Positions 19,012-27,685 of a stretch of 37,562 nucleotides of DNA are shown here, piece by piece (position 1 is the stretch's first letter; each line of letters starts with the position of its first letter). A model generated the notes under the pieces. The model had not been told where the DNA came from. It did not search any database and worked only from the letters and a program-made list of their open reading frames with translations. A program made the position numbers and the translations under genes. Source of the DNA: Rhodocyclaceae bacterium (GTDB lineage Bacteria > Pseudomonadota > Gammaproteobacteria > Burkholderiales > Rhodocyclaceae); contig JARRBR010000017.1 of assembly GCA_029982755.1 (NCBI GenBank), positions 1-37,562 on the forward strand. Direction: 5' to 3'.

Positions 19012-19498
19012 GGATGAATTCGACTCGGCGGCACGGCGACGTCCCGCGCAGGACTCAGGCGGCGGACGGACGAGCGGCGCGCGGGCCGCAGGCAGGCGCA
19101 CAGGTGATGGAGGCGACAGTATCGGCGCACGCCGGACGCCGGCGCAAGCACGCGGCGCTGCGGCGGAGGCGCTCGCCGCCGAGCACCTCGCGGCACGCGG
19201 GTTGCGCCTGATCGCGCGCAACGTGCGCTGCCGCGGCGGCGAGGTGGACCTGATCTGCCTCGACCGCAGCCACGTGGTCTTCGTCGAGGTCCGCCTGCGC
19301 AGCAACGGGCGCTTCGGCGGCGCGGCCGAGAGCATCACCGCCGCCAAGCGCCGGCGCGTGCTGATCGCCGCGCAGTGGTGGCTGGGCGGCGCCGGACGGC
19401 GCTACGCGGGCGCGGCCTGCCGCTTCGATGCGGTCCTGCTCGACGCCCTCGATCCGGCCCGAATCACCTGGTTACCGGGGGCCTTCGATGGCGGCTGA
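19010..19498 (+). CDS. yraN: YraN family protein (UPF0102, nuclease-like)
   Basis: 162-residue protein. The C-terminal 115 residues are a UPF0102 domain with a restriction-endonuclease-like core: [18 protein letters not shown], then GGEVDLICL and VFVEVRLR carry the acidic/basic residues expected of a PD-(D/E)xK-type site. Function is not firmly established. The first 45 residues are a low-complexity Ala/Arg/Gly extension not usual in the family, but no in-frame ATG, GTG or TTG was found between 19010 and the domain, so the extension is probably translated. It starts on the same CATG as rsmI and lies upstream of diaA. Confidence 0.88.
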   Translation: MDEFDSAARRRPAQDSGGGRTSGARAAGRRTGDGGDSIGARRTPAQARGAAAEALAAEHLAARGLRLIARNVRCRGGEVDLICLDRSHVVFVEVRLRSNGRFGGAAESITAAKRRRVLIAAQWWLGGAGRRYAGAACRFDAVLLDALDPARITWLPGAFDGG

Positions 19499-19542
19499 GG
19501 CCCCATGCTAGACTCTGCCGCCCTGCAGACGCTCCAGCCCGC

Positions 19543-20136
19543 ATGAACCTCATCGACCGCATCTCGCACCAGTTCGAAGACAACATGCGCGCCTCGCTCG
19601 AGGCGCTCGAACTGCTCGCCGCGCCGATCGCCGGCGCCGTCGAACTCATCACCGCCAGCCTGCTCGACAACGGCAGGGTGCTGGTGTGCGGTGGCAGCGG
19701 CTCGGCAGGCGACGCCCGCCGCTTCGCCGCGCAGCTGGTGAACGGCTTCGAACTCGAGCGCCCGGCACTGGCGGCGATGGCGCTCAGCGCCGACACCTCG
19801 ACGCTGGCGCCGGTCGCCGCGGAACTCGACCCGCAGGCCCTGTTCGCCCGCCAGATCGCCGCGTTCGGCCAGCCGGGCGACATCCTCGTCACGCTGGCCA
19901 CCAACCCCGCCTCGGCCCGCGTGCTGGGCGCGATCGGCGCCGCCCATGAACGCGACATGCGGGTGATCGCCCTCACCGGCGCCGACGGCGGACGCATCGC
20001 CGAAGCCCTCGGCCCGGCCGACATCCTGCTGTCCGCGCCCGCAGACCGCAGCGCGCGCATCCAGGAATTGCACTTGCTCATCCTGCATTGCCTGTGCGAC
20101 GGTATCGACTGTCTGTTACTCGGAGTGGAAGACTGA
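19543..20136 (+). CDS. diaA: SIS-domain DnaA-initiator-associating protein DiaA
   Basis: 197-residue protein with a sugar-isomerase (SIS) fold, related to phosphoheptose isomerase GmhA. The phospho-sugar-type loop LVCGGSGSAGDARRFAAQLV (about 47-66) and LVTLATNPASARVLGAI are visible. In E. coli the homologue DiaA binds DnaA and helps timely replication start. Position between yraN and the BON-domain lipoprotein, as in E. coli, favours DiaA over GmhA. The stop overlaps the next start by one base (TGATG). Confidence 0.88.
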   Translation: MNLIDRISHQFEDNMRASLEALELLAAPIAGAVELITASLLDNGRVLVCGGSGSAGDARRFAAQLVNGFELERPALAAMALSADTSTLAPVAAELDPQALFARQIAAFGQPGDILVTLATNPASARVLGAIGAAHERDMRVIALTGADGGRIAEALGPADILLSAPADRSARIQELHLLILHCLCDGIDCLLLGVED

Positions 20137-20810
20137 TGAAGACGCTGCGACATTCCCCGAACACCGCAAGCACCCAGGAACCGGGCCGCCAAACCCGCCG
20201 TGCGCTGATGCTCGGCCTGGGCGCGGCCGCGCTGCTGCCGCTGCTGCAGGGCTGTTTCCCGGTCGTCGCCACCGGGGTCGGCGCAGGCGCCGCCCTGGTC
20301 TCCGACCGCCGCACCAGCGGCACCTACGTCGAGGACGAAGGCATCGAATGGAAGGTGTCGAGCCGCATCCGCGAGCGTTTCGGCAGCAGCGCACATGTGA
20401 ACGTCACATCCTACAACCGCAACGTGCTGCTGACCGGCGAGGCGCCCAACGAAACCGTGCGCGGCGAGCTCGAGCGCATCGTGGCCGGGGTCGAGCATGT
20501 GCGTGGCGTGATCAACGAGGTGGTGGTCGGCCCCAATTCCACCCTGACCGCGCGCGGCAACGACGCGCTGATCACCTCCAACGTCAAGGCCCGCTTCGTC
20601 GACGCCGGGCGCTTCTCGGCGCACAACGTCAAGGTCGTCACCGAGGCCAACGTGGTGTTCCTGATGGGCATCGTCACCCGCGCCGAGGCGGACGCTGCCG
20701 CCGAAGTCGCCCGCACCAGTCAGGGCGTGCGCAAGGTCGTGCGCGTGTTCGAATACATCAGCGACGAGGAAGCGCGCCGGCGCGACAACCCGACCGGCGC
20801 ACAGCGCTGA
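20136..20810 (+). CDS. dolP: BON-domain outer-membrane lipoprotein DolP (YraP)
   Basis: 224-residue lipoprotein. A twin-Arg-containing basic start and hydrophobic core lead to a lipobox LLQGC, followed by FPVVATGVGAGAALV and two BON domains (about 70-135 and 145-215). Characteristic pieces are VNVTSYNRNVLLTGEAPN, VRGVINEV and NVVFLMGIVTRAEAD. DolP/YraP helps maintain outer-membrane integrity at division sites in enterobacteria. Translation is coupled to diaA by the 1-bp overlap. A strong hairpin follows. Confidence 0.93.
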   Translation: MKTLRHSPNTASTQEPGRQTRRALMLGLGAAALLPLLQGCFPVVATGVGAGAALVSDRRTSGTYVEDEGIEWKVSSRIRERFGSSAHVNVTSYNRNVLLTGEAPNETVRGELERIVAGVEHVRGVINEVVVGPNSTLTARGNDALITSNVKARFVDAGRFSAHNVKVVTEANVVFLMGIVTRAEADAAAEVARTSQGVRKVVRVFEYISDEEARRRDNPTGAQR

Positions 20811-20832
20811 CAGGCTCGCCGCCGCACGCGAC

Positions 20833-20867
20833 GACCACGGTCGCGCAGACGCTGCGCGACCGTGGTC
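20833..20867. terminator. Bidirectional hairpin between dolP and mpl
   Basis: Arms 20833-20848 and 20852-20867 are perfectly complementary over 16 bp around a 3-nt loop (ACG). It lies between the ends of two converging genes and so could stop transcription from both sides. There is no T-tract on either strand. Confidence 0.7.
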
Positions 20868-20903
20868 CCGGCGGCAGGACGGCGCTTCGAGGAAGGCGGC
20901 GCC

Positions 20904-22253
20904 TCAACGCGCGGCGAGCGCGTCGAGCAGCTTCTGATGCACGCCGCCGAAGCCGCCGTTGCTCATCACCAGGATGTGGTCGCCCGCCCGGGCGGTCGCG
21001 ACGACGTCCGCCACCAGCGCATCGAGCACTTCATAGGCGCGCGCACGCGCGCCGAGCGGCGCCAGCGCCTCGGCCGCGTCCCAGCCCAGCCCGGCGCCGT
21101 AGCAGAACACCGCGTCGGCCTCGGCGAGGCTGGCGGGCAGCTGCGCCTTCATGACCCCGAGCTTCATGGTGTTCGAACGCGGCTCCAGCACCGCCAGGAT
21201 CCGTCCCGCAGGCTCGCGCCGGCGCAGGCCGCCGACGGTGAGCGCGATCGCGGTCGGATGGTGGGCGAAGTCGTCGTAGACGCTGACGCCATCGACCACG
21301 CCACGCAGCTCGAGCCGGCGCTTGATGCCTTCGAACGTCGCCAGGCTGGCGATCGCCTGCGCCGGCGTGACGCCGACATGGCGCGCGGCGGCGATCGCGG
21401 CGAGCGCGTTCTCGCGGTTGTGGCTGCCGGCGAGGGGCATCTGCACCCGCCCCTGCTCGACGCCATTCAGGCTGAACACCGCCTCGGCTTCGGACGCCCC
21501 GGTGGTCACCGACCACTGCGCCGGATCGTTGAACCACTCCAGCTCCGACCAGCAGCCGCGCGCAAGCACGCGCTCAAGGCTGTCCTCGCGGGCGTTGGCG
21601 ACGATGCGCCCGCTCGCCGGCACCGTGCGCACCAGATGGTGGAACTGGGTCTCGATCGCCGCCAGGTCGGCAAAGATGTCGGCGTGGTCGAACTCGAGGT
21701 TGTTGAGGATCGCGGTGCGCGGGCGGTAATGCACGAACTTCGAGCGCTTGTCGCAGAACGCGGTGTCGTACTCGTCGGCCTCGATGACGAAGAAGGGCGA
21801 CTCGGTCAGTCGCGCCGAGACGCCGAAGTTCTGCGGCACGCCGCCGACCAGGAAGCCCGGGTTGAGCCCGGCATCCTCGAGCATCCAGGCCAGCAGCGAG
21901 GTCGTCGTCGTCTTGCCATGGGTGCCGGCCACCGCCAGCACCCAGCGCCCGGCCAGCACATGCTCCGCCAGCCACTGCGGCCCCGAGACGTAGGGCAGGC
22001 CGCGGTCGAGGATGGCCTCGAGCAGCGGATTGCCGCGCGACACCGCATTGCCGATGACGAACACGTCGGGGGCGAGATCCACCTGGCTAGCGTCGTAGCC
22101 CTCGATCAGGCCGATGCCCTGCTCCTCGAGCTGGGTGCTCATCGGCGGATAGACGTTGGCGTCGCAGCCGGTGACCTTGTGGCCGGCCGCGCGCGCCAGC
22201 AGCGCGACGCCGCCCATGAAGGTGCCGCAGATACCGAGGATGTGAATGTGCAT
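20904..22253 (-). CDS. mpl: UDP-MurNAc:L-Ala-gamma-D-Glu-meso-DAP ligase
   Basis: 449-residue Mur-ligase relative that reattaches recycled murein tripeptide to UDP-MurNAc in the cytoplasm. N-terminal HIHILGICGTFMGGVA is the Mpl form of the MurC start. The ATP loop is [16 protein letters not shown], followed by EADEYDTAF, NLEFDHADIF and DDFAHHPTAI; FDHADIF and NTMKLGVMK are typical of Mpl. The ATG at 22253 is the usual start; the in-frame reading further upstream enters the divergent promoter region. The presence of mpl fits DAP-type peptidoglycan as predicted from MurE. Confidence 0.96.
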   Translation of the reverse strand: MHIHILGICGTFMGGVALLARAAGHKVTGCDANVYPPMSTQLEEQGIGLIEGYDASQVDLAPDVFVIGNAVSRGNPLLEAILDRGLPYVSGPQWLAEHVLAGRWVLAVAGTHGKTTTTSLLAWMLEDAGLNPGFLVGGVPQNFGVSARLTESPFFVIEADEYDTAFCDKRSKFVHYRPRTAILNNLEFDHADIFADLAAIETQFHHLVRTVPASGRIVANAREDSLERVLARGCWSELEWFNDPAQWSVTTGASEAEAVFSLNGVEQGRVQMPLAGSHNRENALAAIAAARHVGVTPAQAIASLATFEGIKRRLELRGVVDGVSVYDDFAHHPTAIALTVGGLRRREPAGRILAVLEPRSNTMKLGVMKAQLPASLAEADAVFCYGAGLGWDAAEALAPLGARARAYEVLDALVADVVATARAGDHILVMSNGGFGGVHQKLLDALAAR

Positions 22254-22302
22254 TTGGAACTCGAACTCCGGAGGGCCGTCATCCGCATGAAACCGGCCCG
22301 TG

Positions 22303-22308
22303 TACAAT
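22303..22308 (+). promoter_or_regulatory. Candidate -10 box for the 22336 gene
   Basis: TACAAT on the plus strand, 27 bases before the ATG, inside the 82-bp spacer between the divergent mpl and 22336 genes. No convincing -35 hexamer is seen. Confidence 0.35.
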
Positions 22309-22335
22309 GGCCCGGCATTCTACCCGAGCCTCATC

Positions 22336-22944
22336 ATGCCCTCACACGCTCACGTTTCCCGCGGCGGCAGCCTCCGGCGCGAGATCGCCGCACTGGCGGC
22401 ACGCATGATGGCCGAAGACGGCATCAGCGACTTCGGCTTCGCCAAGCGCAAGGCAGCCAAACAGCTGGGCGCCACCGACGCCGATTCACTGCCCAACAAC
22501 ACCGAGATCGAGGCCGAGCTGCGTGCCTGGCAGGCGCTCTACCAGGACGAGGAGCAGCCCGAGCGCCTGCACGAGATGCGCAGCGCCGCGGTCGAGGTCA
22601 TGCGCCTGCTCGCCGACTTCCACCCCTACCTCACCGGCGGCGCGCTCGATGGCACTGCCGGGCGCTACTCCGAGCTCGAGATCGAGATCTTTCCCGACAG
22701 CGCCAAGGACGTGGAGATCTTTTTCCTCAACCAGGACTTCCCCTACGAGCACCGCGAACCGCGCCGGCCGGCGCCGCACACGCCCGAGGCGATCCTGAGC
22801 TTCGACTGGGACGAGGTGCCGGTGAAGGTGTCGATCTATCCTTCGTCGGCGGAACGGACGCTGCGTCGCGGCCAGGAGCGCGCCCGGCTGGCGCAGGTCG
22901 AGGCCCTGCTGGCAACCCCGCCCACGGCGGACGACCGCGCCTGA
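22336..22944 (+). CDS. Conserved nucleotidyltransferase-like protein
   Basis: 202-residue soluble protein. The N-terminal 60 residues are helical, with a run (GISDFGFAKRKAAKQLG) that looks like a DNA- or protein-binding helix pair. The middle has LTGGALDGTAGRYSELEIEIFPDSAKDVEIFFL, resembling the Gly-Ser/Asp-x-Asp region of minimal nucleotidyltransferases, but the usual acidic pair is replaced here by E-x-E, so activity is uncertain. No named function is known to me. It starts 82 bp from the divergent mpl. The first residues before MPSHAHVSRGG in the open frame lie in the promoter and were left out. Confidence 0.8.
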   Translation: MPSHAHVSRGGSLRREIAALAARMMAEDGISDFGFAKRKAAKQLGATDADSLPNNTEIEAELRAWQALYQDEEQPERLHEMRSAAVEVMRLLADFHPYLTGGALDGTAGRYSELEIEIFPDSAKDVEIFFLNQDFPYEHREPRRPAPHTPEAILSFDWDEVPVKVSIYPSSAERTLRRGQERARLAQVEALLATPPTADDRA

Positions 22945-22991
22945 GCATCCGCCCACCCAGGCGGGCGCCGGCAGCACCAGACACCTCAGTC

Positions 22992-23010
22992 GCCCCTGGC
23001 CGACAGGGGC
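22992..23010 (+). terminator. Hairpin after the 22336 gene
   Basis: GCCCCTG and CAGGGGC pair perfectly over 7 bp around a 5-nt loop, 47 bases after the stop at 22944. No T-run follows, so its role as terminator is tentative. Confidence 0.45.
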
Positions 23011-23139
23011 ATGACGCGCCGGGCCGGCACCGCCCCGACGCTTGCAGCATGTGCGCGGCCGGCGCAGAATCCGCGCATCGCAGCTTCGGCGACACCGCCG
23101 ACGACCATCGCGCGCGCCCGCCAAAAGTGGACAAAATGC

Positions 23140-23165
23140 TGTCAAGTGCGGCAAACTTGCCGACA
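23140..23165. promoter_or_regulatory. Palindromic operator-like site upstream of accB
   Basis: A 6-bp inverted repeat, CGGCAA-AC-TTGCCG (23149-23162), is embedded in TGTC...GACA outer flanks. A second overlapping arrangement, CAAGT (23143-23147) and ACTTG (23155-23159), is also symmetric. It lies in the A-richer patch about 325 bp before accB. No regulator can be named. Confidence 0.35.
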
Positions 23166-23488
23166 TGAAGCGCTCAAAAGGCCTGCATGAACGCGAACGA
23201 GCCACGCCCGCGCGGCACGGGATCGCGCTTTGCCCAGGCCTCGTGAGCGCGATTCGAGGGCACACGACGCGCCCTTGCCCGGCGCCCCGCAACGCCCGCG
23301 CCGGCACCCGACCCTCTTCGCCACACCCCTTCACGACGACTCGCAGCGGCAACCGGCCGGCGCGGTCGACGGGCGCCCGCGAGCGCGTTCCGCGACGACG
23401 CCCGGTTCGTCACGGGGAAGGCATCGCTTACTGATCACCCCCGACCGCCCACATCGGCACGATGCCGCGGTCACCTCCGGAGAAAGAC

Positions 23489-23941
<453 letters not shown>

Positions 23942-23949
23942 GCGCGCCC

Positions 23950-25308
23950 ATGTTCGAGAAGATCCTGATCGCGAACCGCGGGGAAATCGCCCTGCGCATC
24001 CTGCGCGCCTGCCGGGAGCTCGGCATCAAGACCGTTGCGGTTCATTCCGAGGCCGACACCGAGGCCAAGTACGTGCGCCTGGCCGACGAGTCGGTGTGCA
24101 TCGGCCCGGCGTCGTCCACGCTCAGCTACCTGAACGTGCCGGCCATCATCTCCGCTGCCGAGGTCACCGACGCCGAGGCCATCCACCCCGGCTACGGCTT
24201 CCTGTCGGAGAACGCCGACTTCGCCGAGCGCGTCGAGCAGTCGGGCTTCGTCTTCATCGGCCCGCGCCCGGACACCATCCGCCTGATGGGCGACAAGGTC
24301 TCAGCCAAGGACGCGATGAAGGCCGCCGGCGTGCCCTGCGTGCCCGGCTCGGACGGCGCCCTGCCCGAGGACCCGAAGGAGATCGTCAAGATCGCGCGCG
24401 CGATCGGCTACCCGGTGATCATCAAGGCTGCCGGCGGCGGCGGCGGGCGCGGCATGCGCGTGGTGCACACCGAGGCCGCGCTGCTCAACGCGGTGACGAC
24501 CACCCGCGCCGAGGCCCAGGCCGCCTTCGGCAACCCGGTTGTGTACATGGAGAAGTTCCTCGAGAACCCGCGCCACGTCGAGATCCAGGTCCTGGCCGAC
24601 CAGCACGGCAACGCGGTCTACCTGGGCGAGCGCGACTGCTCGATGCAGCGCCGTCACCAGAAGGTCATCGAGGAAGCCCCCGCGCCCGGCATCGACCGCA
24701 AGCTCATCGCCAAGGTCGGCGAGCGCTGCGCCGAGGCCTGCCGCAAGATCGGCTATCGTGGCGCCGGCACCTTCGAGTTCCTGTTCGAGAACGACGAGTT
24801 CTACTTCATCGAGATGAACACCCGGCTCCAGGTCGAGCACCCGGTCACCGAGTTCATCACCGGCATCGACCTCGTCCAGGCGCAGATCCGCGTCGCCGCC
24901 GGCGAGAAGCTGTGGTTCCGCCAGCGCGACATCGTCTTCCGCGGCCACGCGGTGGAATGCCGCATCAATGCCGAGGATCCGTTCAAGTTCACGCCCTCGC
25001 CGGGCCGCATCACCAACTGGCACACCCCGGGCGGCCCCGGCGTGCGCGTCGACTCGCACGTGTACAACGGCTACACCGTACCGCCGCACTACGACTCGAT
25101 GATCGGCAAGCTGATCACCTACGGCGACACCCGCGATCAGGCGATCCGCCGCATGCGCATCGCCCTGTCCGAGATGATGGTCGAAGGCATCAAGACCAAC
25201 ATCCCGCTGCATCAGACCCTGATGCTCGACCCGCGCTTCATCGAAGGCGGCACCAGCATCCACTACCTGGAGCACAAGCTGGCCGACCGCAACGAAGTGC
25301 AGAGCTGA
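23950..25308 (+). CDS. accC: Biotin carboxylase subunit of acetyl-CoA carboxylase
   Basis: 452-residue ATP-grasp enzyme that carboxylates the biotin on AccB using bicarbonate and ATP. N-terminal [20 protein letters not shown] (2-21), Lys116 and Lys159, the glycine loop GGGGGRGMR (162-170), the catalytic [14 protein letters not shown] (288-301) and [12 protein letters not shown] are all intact. Full length. It is probably cotranscribed with accB and followed 6 bases later by prmA. Confidence 0.97.
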   Translation: MFEKILIANRGEIALRILRACRELGIKTVAVHSEADTEAKYVRLADESVCIGPASSTLSYLNVPAIISAAEVTDAEAIHPGYGFLSENADFAERVEQSGFVFIGPRPDTIRLMGDKVSAKDAMKAAGVPCVPGSDGALPEDPKEIVKIARAIGYPVIIKAAGGGGGRGMRVVHTEAALLNAVTTTRAEAQAAFGNPVVYMEKFLENPRHVEIQVLADQHGNAVYLGERDCSMQRRHQKVIEEAPAPGIDRKLIAKVGERCAEACRKIGYRGAGTFEFLFENDEFYFIEMNTRLQVEHPVTEFITGIDLVQAQIRVAAGEKLWFRQRDIVFRGHAVECRINAEDPFKFTPSPGRITNWHTPGGPGVRVDSHVYNGYTVPPHYDSMIGKLITYGDTRDQAIRRMRIALSEMMVEGIKTNIPLHQTLMLDPRFIEGGTSIHYLEHKLADRNEVQS

Positions 25309-25314
25309 CACGCC

Positions 25315-26217
25315 ATGTGGATCTCGGTGACCCTCCACGCCGACGCCGACAAGGCCGAGGCACTGTCCGACGCGCTGATGGAAGCCGGCGCGCTGTCGGT
25401 TTCGATCGAGGATGCGGATGCCGGCACGGACGCCGAGAAGCCGCAGTTCGGCGAGCCCGGCCACCTGCCCACCAGCCTGTGGGACCACAGCCGGGTGATC
25501 GCGCTGTTCGACGGCGCGACCCGCGCTGGCGAGCTCGAGGCCGCGCTCGCCGAGGCCAGCCGCGCGGCAGGCCTGCCCGCGGTGCCTGACTTCTCCACCG
25601 CCGAAGTGGCCGAGCAGAACTGGGTACAGCTCACGCAGAGCCAGTTCGATCCGATCCGCATCACCGACCGGCTGTGGATCGTGCCGTCCTGGCACGAGGC
25701 GCCCGATGCCGGCGCGATCAACATCGAGCTCGATCCGGGGATGGCCTTCGGCACCGGCTCGCATCCGACCACCCGGCTGTGCCTGGAGTGGCTGTGCGAG
25801 GCGGTGACGCCCGGCTGCAGCGTGCTCGACTACGGCTGCGGCTCGGGCATCCTCGGCATCGCCGCGGCCAAGCTCGGCGCCGGCGACGTGCTCGGCATCG
25901 ACATCGACGAGAAGGCGGTGGAGGCGGCGCGCGACAACGCCGCGCGCAACCAGGTGAACATGCGCCTGCAGCACTCCTCGGTGCCGGTGGGCGACACCTT
26001 CGCGGTGGTCGTCGCCAACATCCTCACCAATCCGCTGTGCGTGCTGGCGCCTGCGATCGCCGCGCGCGTCGCACCGGACGGCCGGGTGGCGCTGTCCGGC
26101 GTGCTCGAAACCCAGGCCGGACAGGTCATCGAGGCCTGGGCGCCCTACCTCGCACTCGAAGTCGGCGCCCGCCTCGACGGCTGGATCCGCCTGGAAGGTC
26201 GCCGCCCCGCCGCATGA
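25315..26217 (+). CDS. prmA: Ribosomal protein L11 methyltransferase
   Basis: 300-residue SAM-dependent enzyme that trimethylates ribosomal protein L11. The small N-terminal substrate-recognition domain (1-90) is followed by the Rossmann methyltransferase domain. Motifs are DPGMAFGTGSHPTTRLCLEW (140-159), the SAM loop VLDYGCGSGILGIAAAKLGA (170-189) and the catalytic region VVANILTNPLCVLAP. It starts 6 bases after accC, and its stop overlaps the next ATG (ATGA). Confidence 0.96.
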   Translation: MWISVTLHADADKAEALSDALMEAGALSVSIEDADAGTDAEKPQFGEPGHLPTSLWDHSRVIALFDGATRAGELEAALAEASRAAGLPAVPDFSTAEVAEQNWVQLTQSQFDPIRITDRLWIVPSWHEAPDAGAINIELDPGMAFGTGSHPTTRLCLEWLCEAVTPGCSVLDYGCGSGILGIAAAKLGAGDVLGIDIDEKAVEAARDNAARNQVNMRLQHSSVPVGDTFAVVVANILTNPLCVLAPAIAARVAPDGRVALSGVLETQAGQVIEAWAPYLALEVGARLDGWIRLEGRRPAA

Positions 26218-27143
26218 TGCTCACGCGCTGCCCCGCCTGCCAGACGGTCTTCCGGCTGCGGCCCGAGCAGCTTCAGGCGCGCGGCGGCGAAGTCCGCTGC
26301 GGGCAGTGCTACCGGCCGTTCAACGCGCTCGAGCATGCGCTCGAGATGCCGGCGGAGCCGGCACCGCCGCCGGCGCCGCCCCCCGCAGCGCAAGCCGACG
26401 ACACCCCGCCGCCCCGCATCTTTCCCGGCGTGCTGCGCAGTGGCCGTCGTCCGCCGCCGCCCGGGCCGCTGGCGGACACCGATGCACTGCCGGTGACGCC
26501 TGCCGCCGCGAGCGGCACGCCTGCGCCAGCCGAGCCGGAACCCGAAGAGGCGCCGCCGCCCGCGGCCATCCGGGACGAAGCCGCGAACACCCTCGACGCC
26601 GCGCACCATGAGCCCGATCTCGCGCGCCTGGACGCCACCTATGGTCGCCCGCAGCGCAAGGCCCATCCGGTGCTGAAGGCCCTGGGCGGGCTGCTCTTGA
26701 TCGCGCTCACCGCCCTCCTCGGCGCACAGGGCACCTACCTCTACCGGATGGAGATCGCGCGAGAGTTGCCCGGCCTGCGCCCGCTGCTCGTCGAAGCCTG
26801 CGCGCGCCTCGGCTGCACCATCCCCTATCCGCAGGACGCCGAACGCATCGCGATCGAGGCCTCGGACCTCCAGTCCGAACCGGGCAAACGCGGTCACTAC
26901 CTGCTGCACGCCACGCTCAACAACCGCGCCGAGTACCCGCAGCGCTGGCCGCATCTGGAACTGACCCTGACCGATGCCGGCGACAAGCCGATCTCCCGGC
27001 GGGTGCTTGCCCCTGCCGAGTGGCAGAGCCGCGGAGAGACCCGGGAAGCCTTCCCGGCACGGACCGCCGTCGAGCTGCGGCTGTCCTTCCAGGTGCCCGG
27101 CCTGGCGCCGACCGGCTATCGCATCTACGCCTTCTACCCGTGA
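26214..27143 (+). CDS. Zinc-ribbon membrane protein, DUF3426 type
   Basis: 309-residue protein of unknown function. An N-terminal zinc ribbon of the MJ0042 type has Cys6, Cys9, Cys29 and Cys32 (TRCPACQTVFRL ... VRCGQCYRPF). A long Pro/Ala-rich linker (about 45-150) leads to one membrane segment (about 154-176) and a C-terminal DUF3426-like domain (about 190-309). That domain would be periplasmic if the zinc ribbon is cytoplasmic. Translation is coupled to prmA by ATGA. The layout suggests a membrane-anchored sensor or scaffold, but the role is not known. Confidence 0.88.
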   Translation: MMLTRCPACQTVFRLRPEQLQARGGEVRCGQCYRPFNALEHALEMPAEPAPPPAPPPAAQADDTPPPRIFPGVLRSGRRPPPPGPLADTDALPVTPAAASGTPAPAEPEPEEAPPPAAIRDEAANTLDAAHHEPDLARLDATYGRPQRKAHPVLKALGGLLLIALTALLGAQGTYLYRMEIARELPGLRPLLVEACARLGCTIPYPQDAERIAIEASDLQSEPGKRGHYLLHATLNNRAEYPQRWPHLELTLTDAGDKPISRRVLAPAEWQSRGETREAFPARTAVELRLSFQVPGLAPTGYRIYAFYP

Positions 27144-27149
27144 ACGCGG

Positions 27150-27171
27150 GCGGGGCCCGCCCGGGCCCCGC
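27150..27171. terminator. Hairpin between converging genes
   Basis: GCGGGGCCC and GGGCCCCGC pair perfectly over 9 bp around a 4-nt loop, 6 bases after the stop of the zinc-ribbon gene and 28 bases before the end of the facing lipoprotein gene. It could serve both; no T-tract. Confidence 0.6.
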
Positions 27172-27199
27172 CGTCGATCGCCGGAGAAAGCGAAGGATC

Positions 27200-27685
27200 T
27201 CAGCGCGACACGCGCGTCGTGCCGCCGTCGCGCAGCACCCTGACCCGTTCGCCCGGGCGGAAGCCCTCGCCCTCGTCGGCCTGCACCACGGCGAGGAACT
27301 GGCCGTCGTCCAGGCGCACCGTTACCTCGACGCCCTGCGTGCGGGTCGCGCCCTCTTCCACCGCCGAGCCCGCCAGGCCGCCGGCCACCGCACCGATCAC
27401 CGTCGCCACGGCCTGGCCGCGCCCGCCGCCGATCGTGCTGCCGGCGATGCCGCCCACGGCGGCGCCCGCGACCGTGCCGACCGGCGTCTTGGTGCCTTCG
27501 AGCAGCACGCCGCGCACCGATTCGACGGTGCCGAACTGCACGGTCATCGCCCGCCGCGCCTCGGTGCGCGAATACGTGCCGCCACCCAGACCCTGAGCGC
27601 AGCCGCCCAGCACCAGCACGGCGACGGTGGCAGCCGCCAGTGCGCGCAAACTGCCGCTCCGCATCCTCATCCCCTTGTCGATCAC
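27200..27685 (-). CDS. Glycine-zipper outer-membrane lipoprotein (SlyB/Pcp-like)
   Basis: 161-residue lipoprotein. The signal peptide ends in the lipobox LGGC. The mature part holds the glycine-zipper pair VGTVAGAAVGGIAGSTIGGG and IGAVAGGLAGSAVEE, typical of the 17-kDa antigen/SlyB family, which sits in the outer membrane. The C-terminus is a small beta domain (about 115-161). The GTG at 27685 is favoured: it overlaps the kinase stop (GTGA) and has a GGGGAGGA ribosome site 6 bases upstream. ATGs at 27670 and 27664 are alternatives, the latter also with a fair ribosome site; all give the same mature protein. Confidence 0.9.
   Translation of the reverse strand: MIDKGMRMRSGSLRALAAATVAVLVLGGCAQGLGGGTYSRTEARRAMTVQFGTVESVRGVLLEGTKTPVGTVAGAAVGGIAGSTIGGGRGQAVATVIGAVAGGLAGSAVEEGATRTQGVEVTVRLDDGQFLAVVQADEGEGFRPGERVRVLRDGGTTRVSR

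Larger units (their letters stand above)
22945..23488. other. Long noncoding stretch with likely accB promoter and leader
   Basis: 544 bp without a convincing gene. The open frames crossing it are Arg/Pro-rich and overlap real genes in other frames. It begins with a hairpin (22992-23010). It contains an A-richer patch at about 23120-23185 with a palindromic site, the best place for an accB promoter, which would give accB a leader of roughly 300 nt. In several relatives aroQ sits before accB, from memory; it is not here. Confidence 0.55.

Noticed and set aside
23042-23434. 130-codon open frame in the spacer before accB
   Set aside because: Arg/Pro/His-rich with no recognisable domain, no good ribosome site and a composition like other shadow frames. 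It is kept as noncoding, though a small peptide cannot be excluded.
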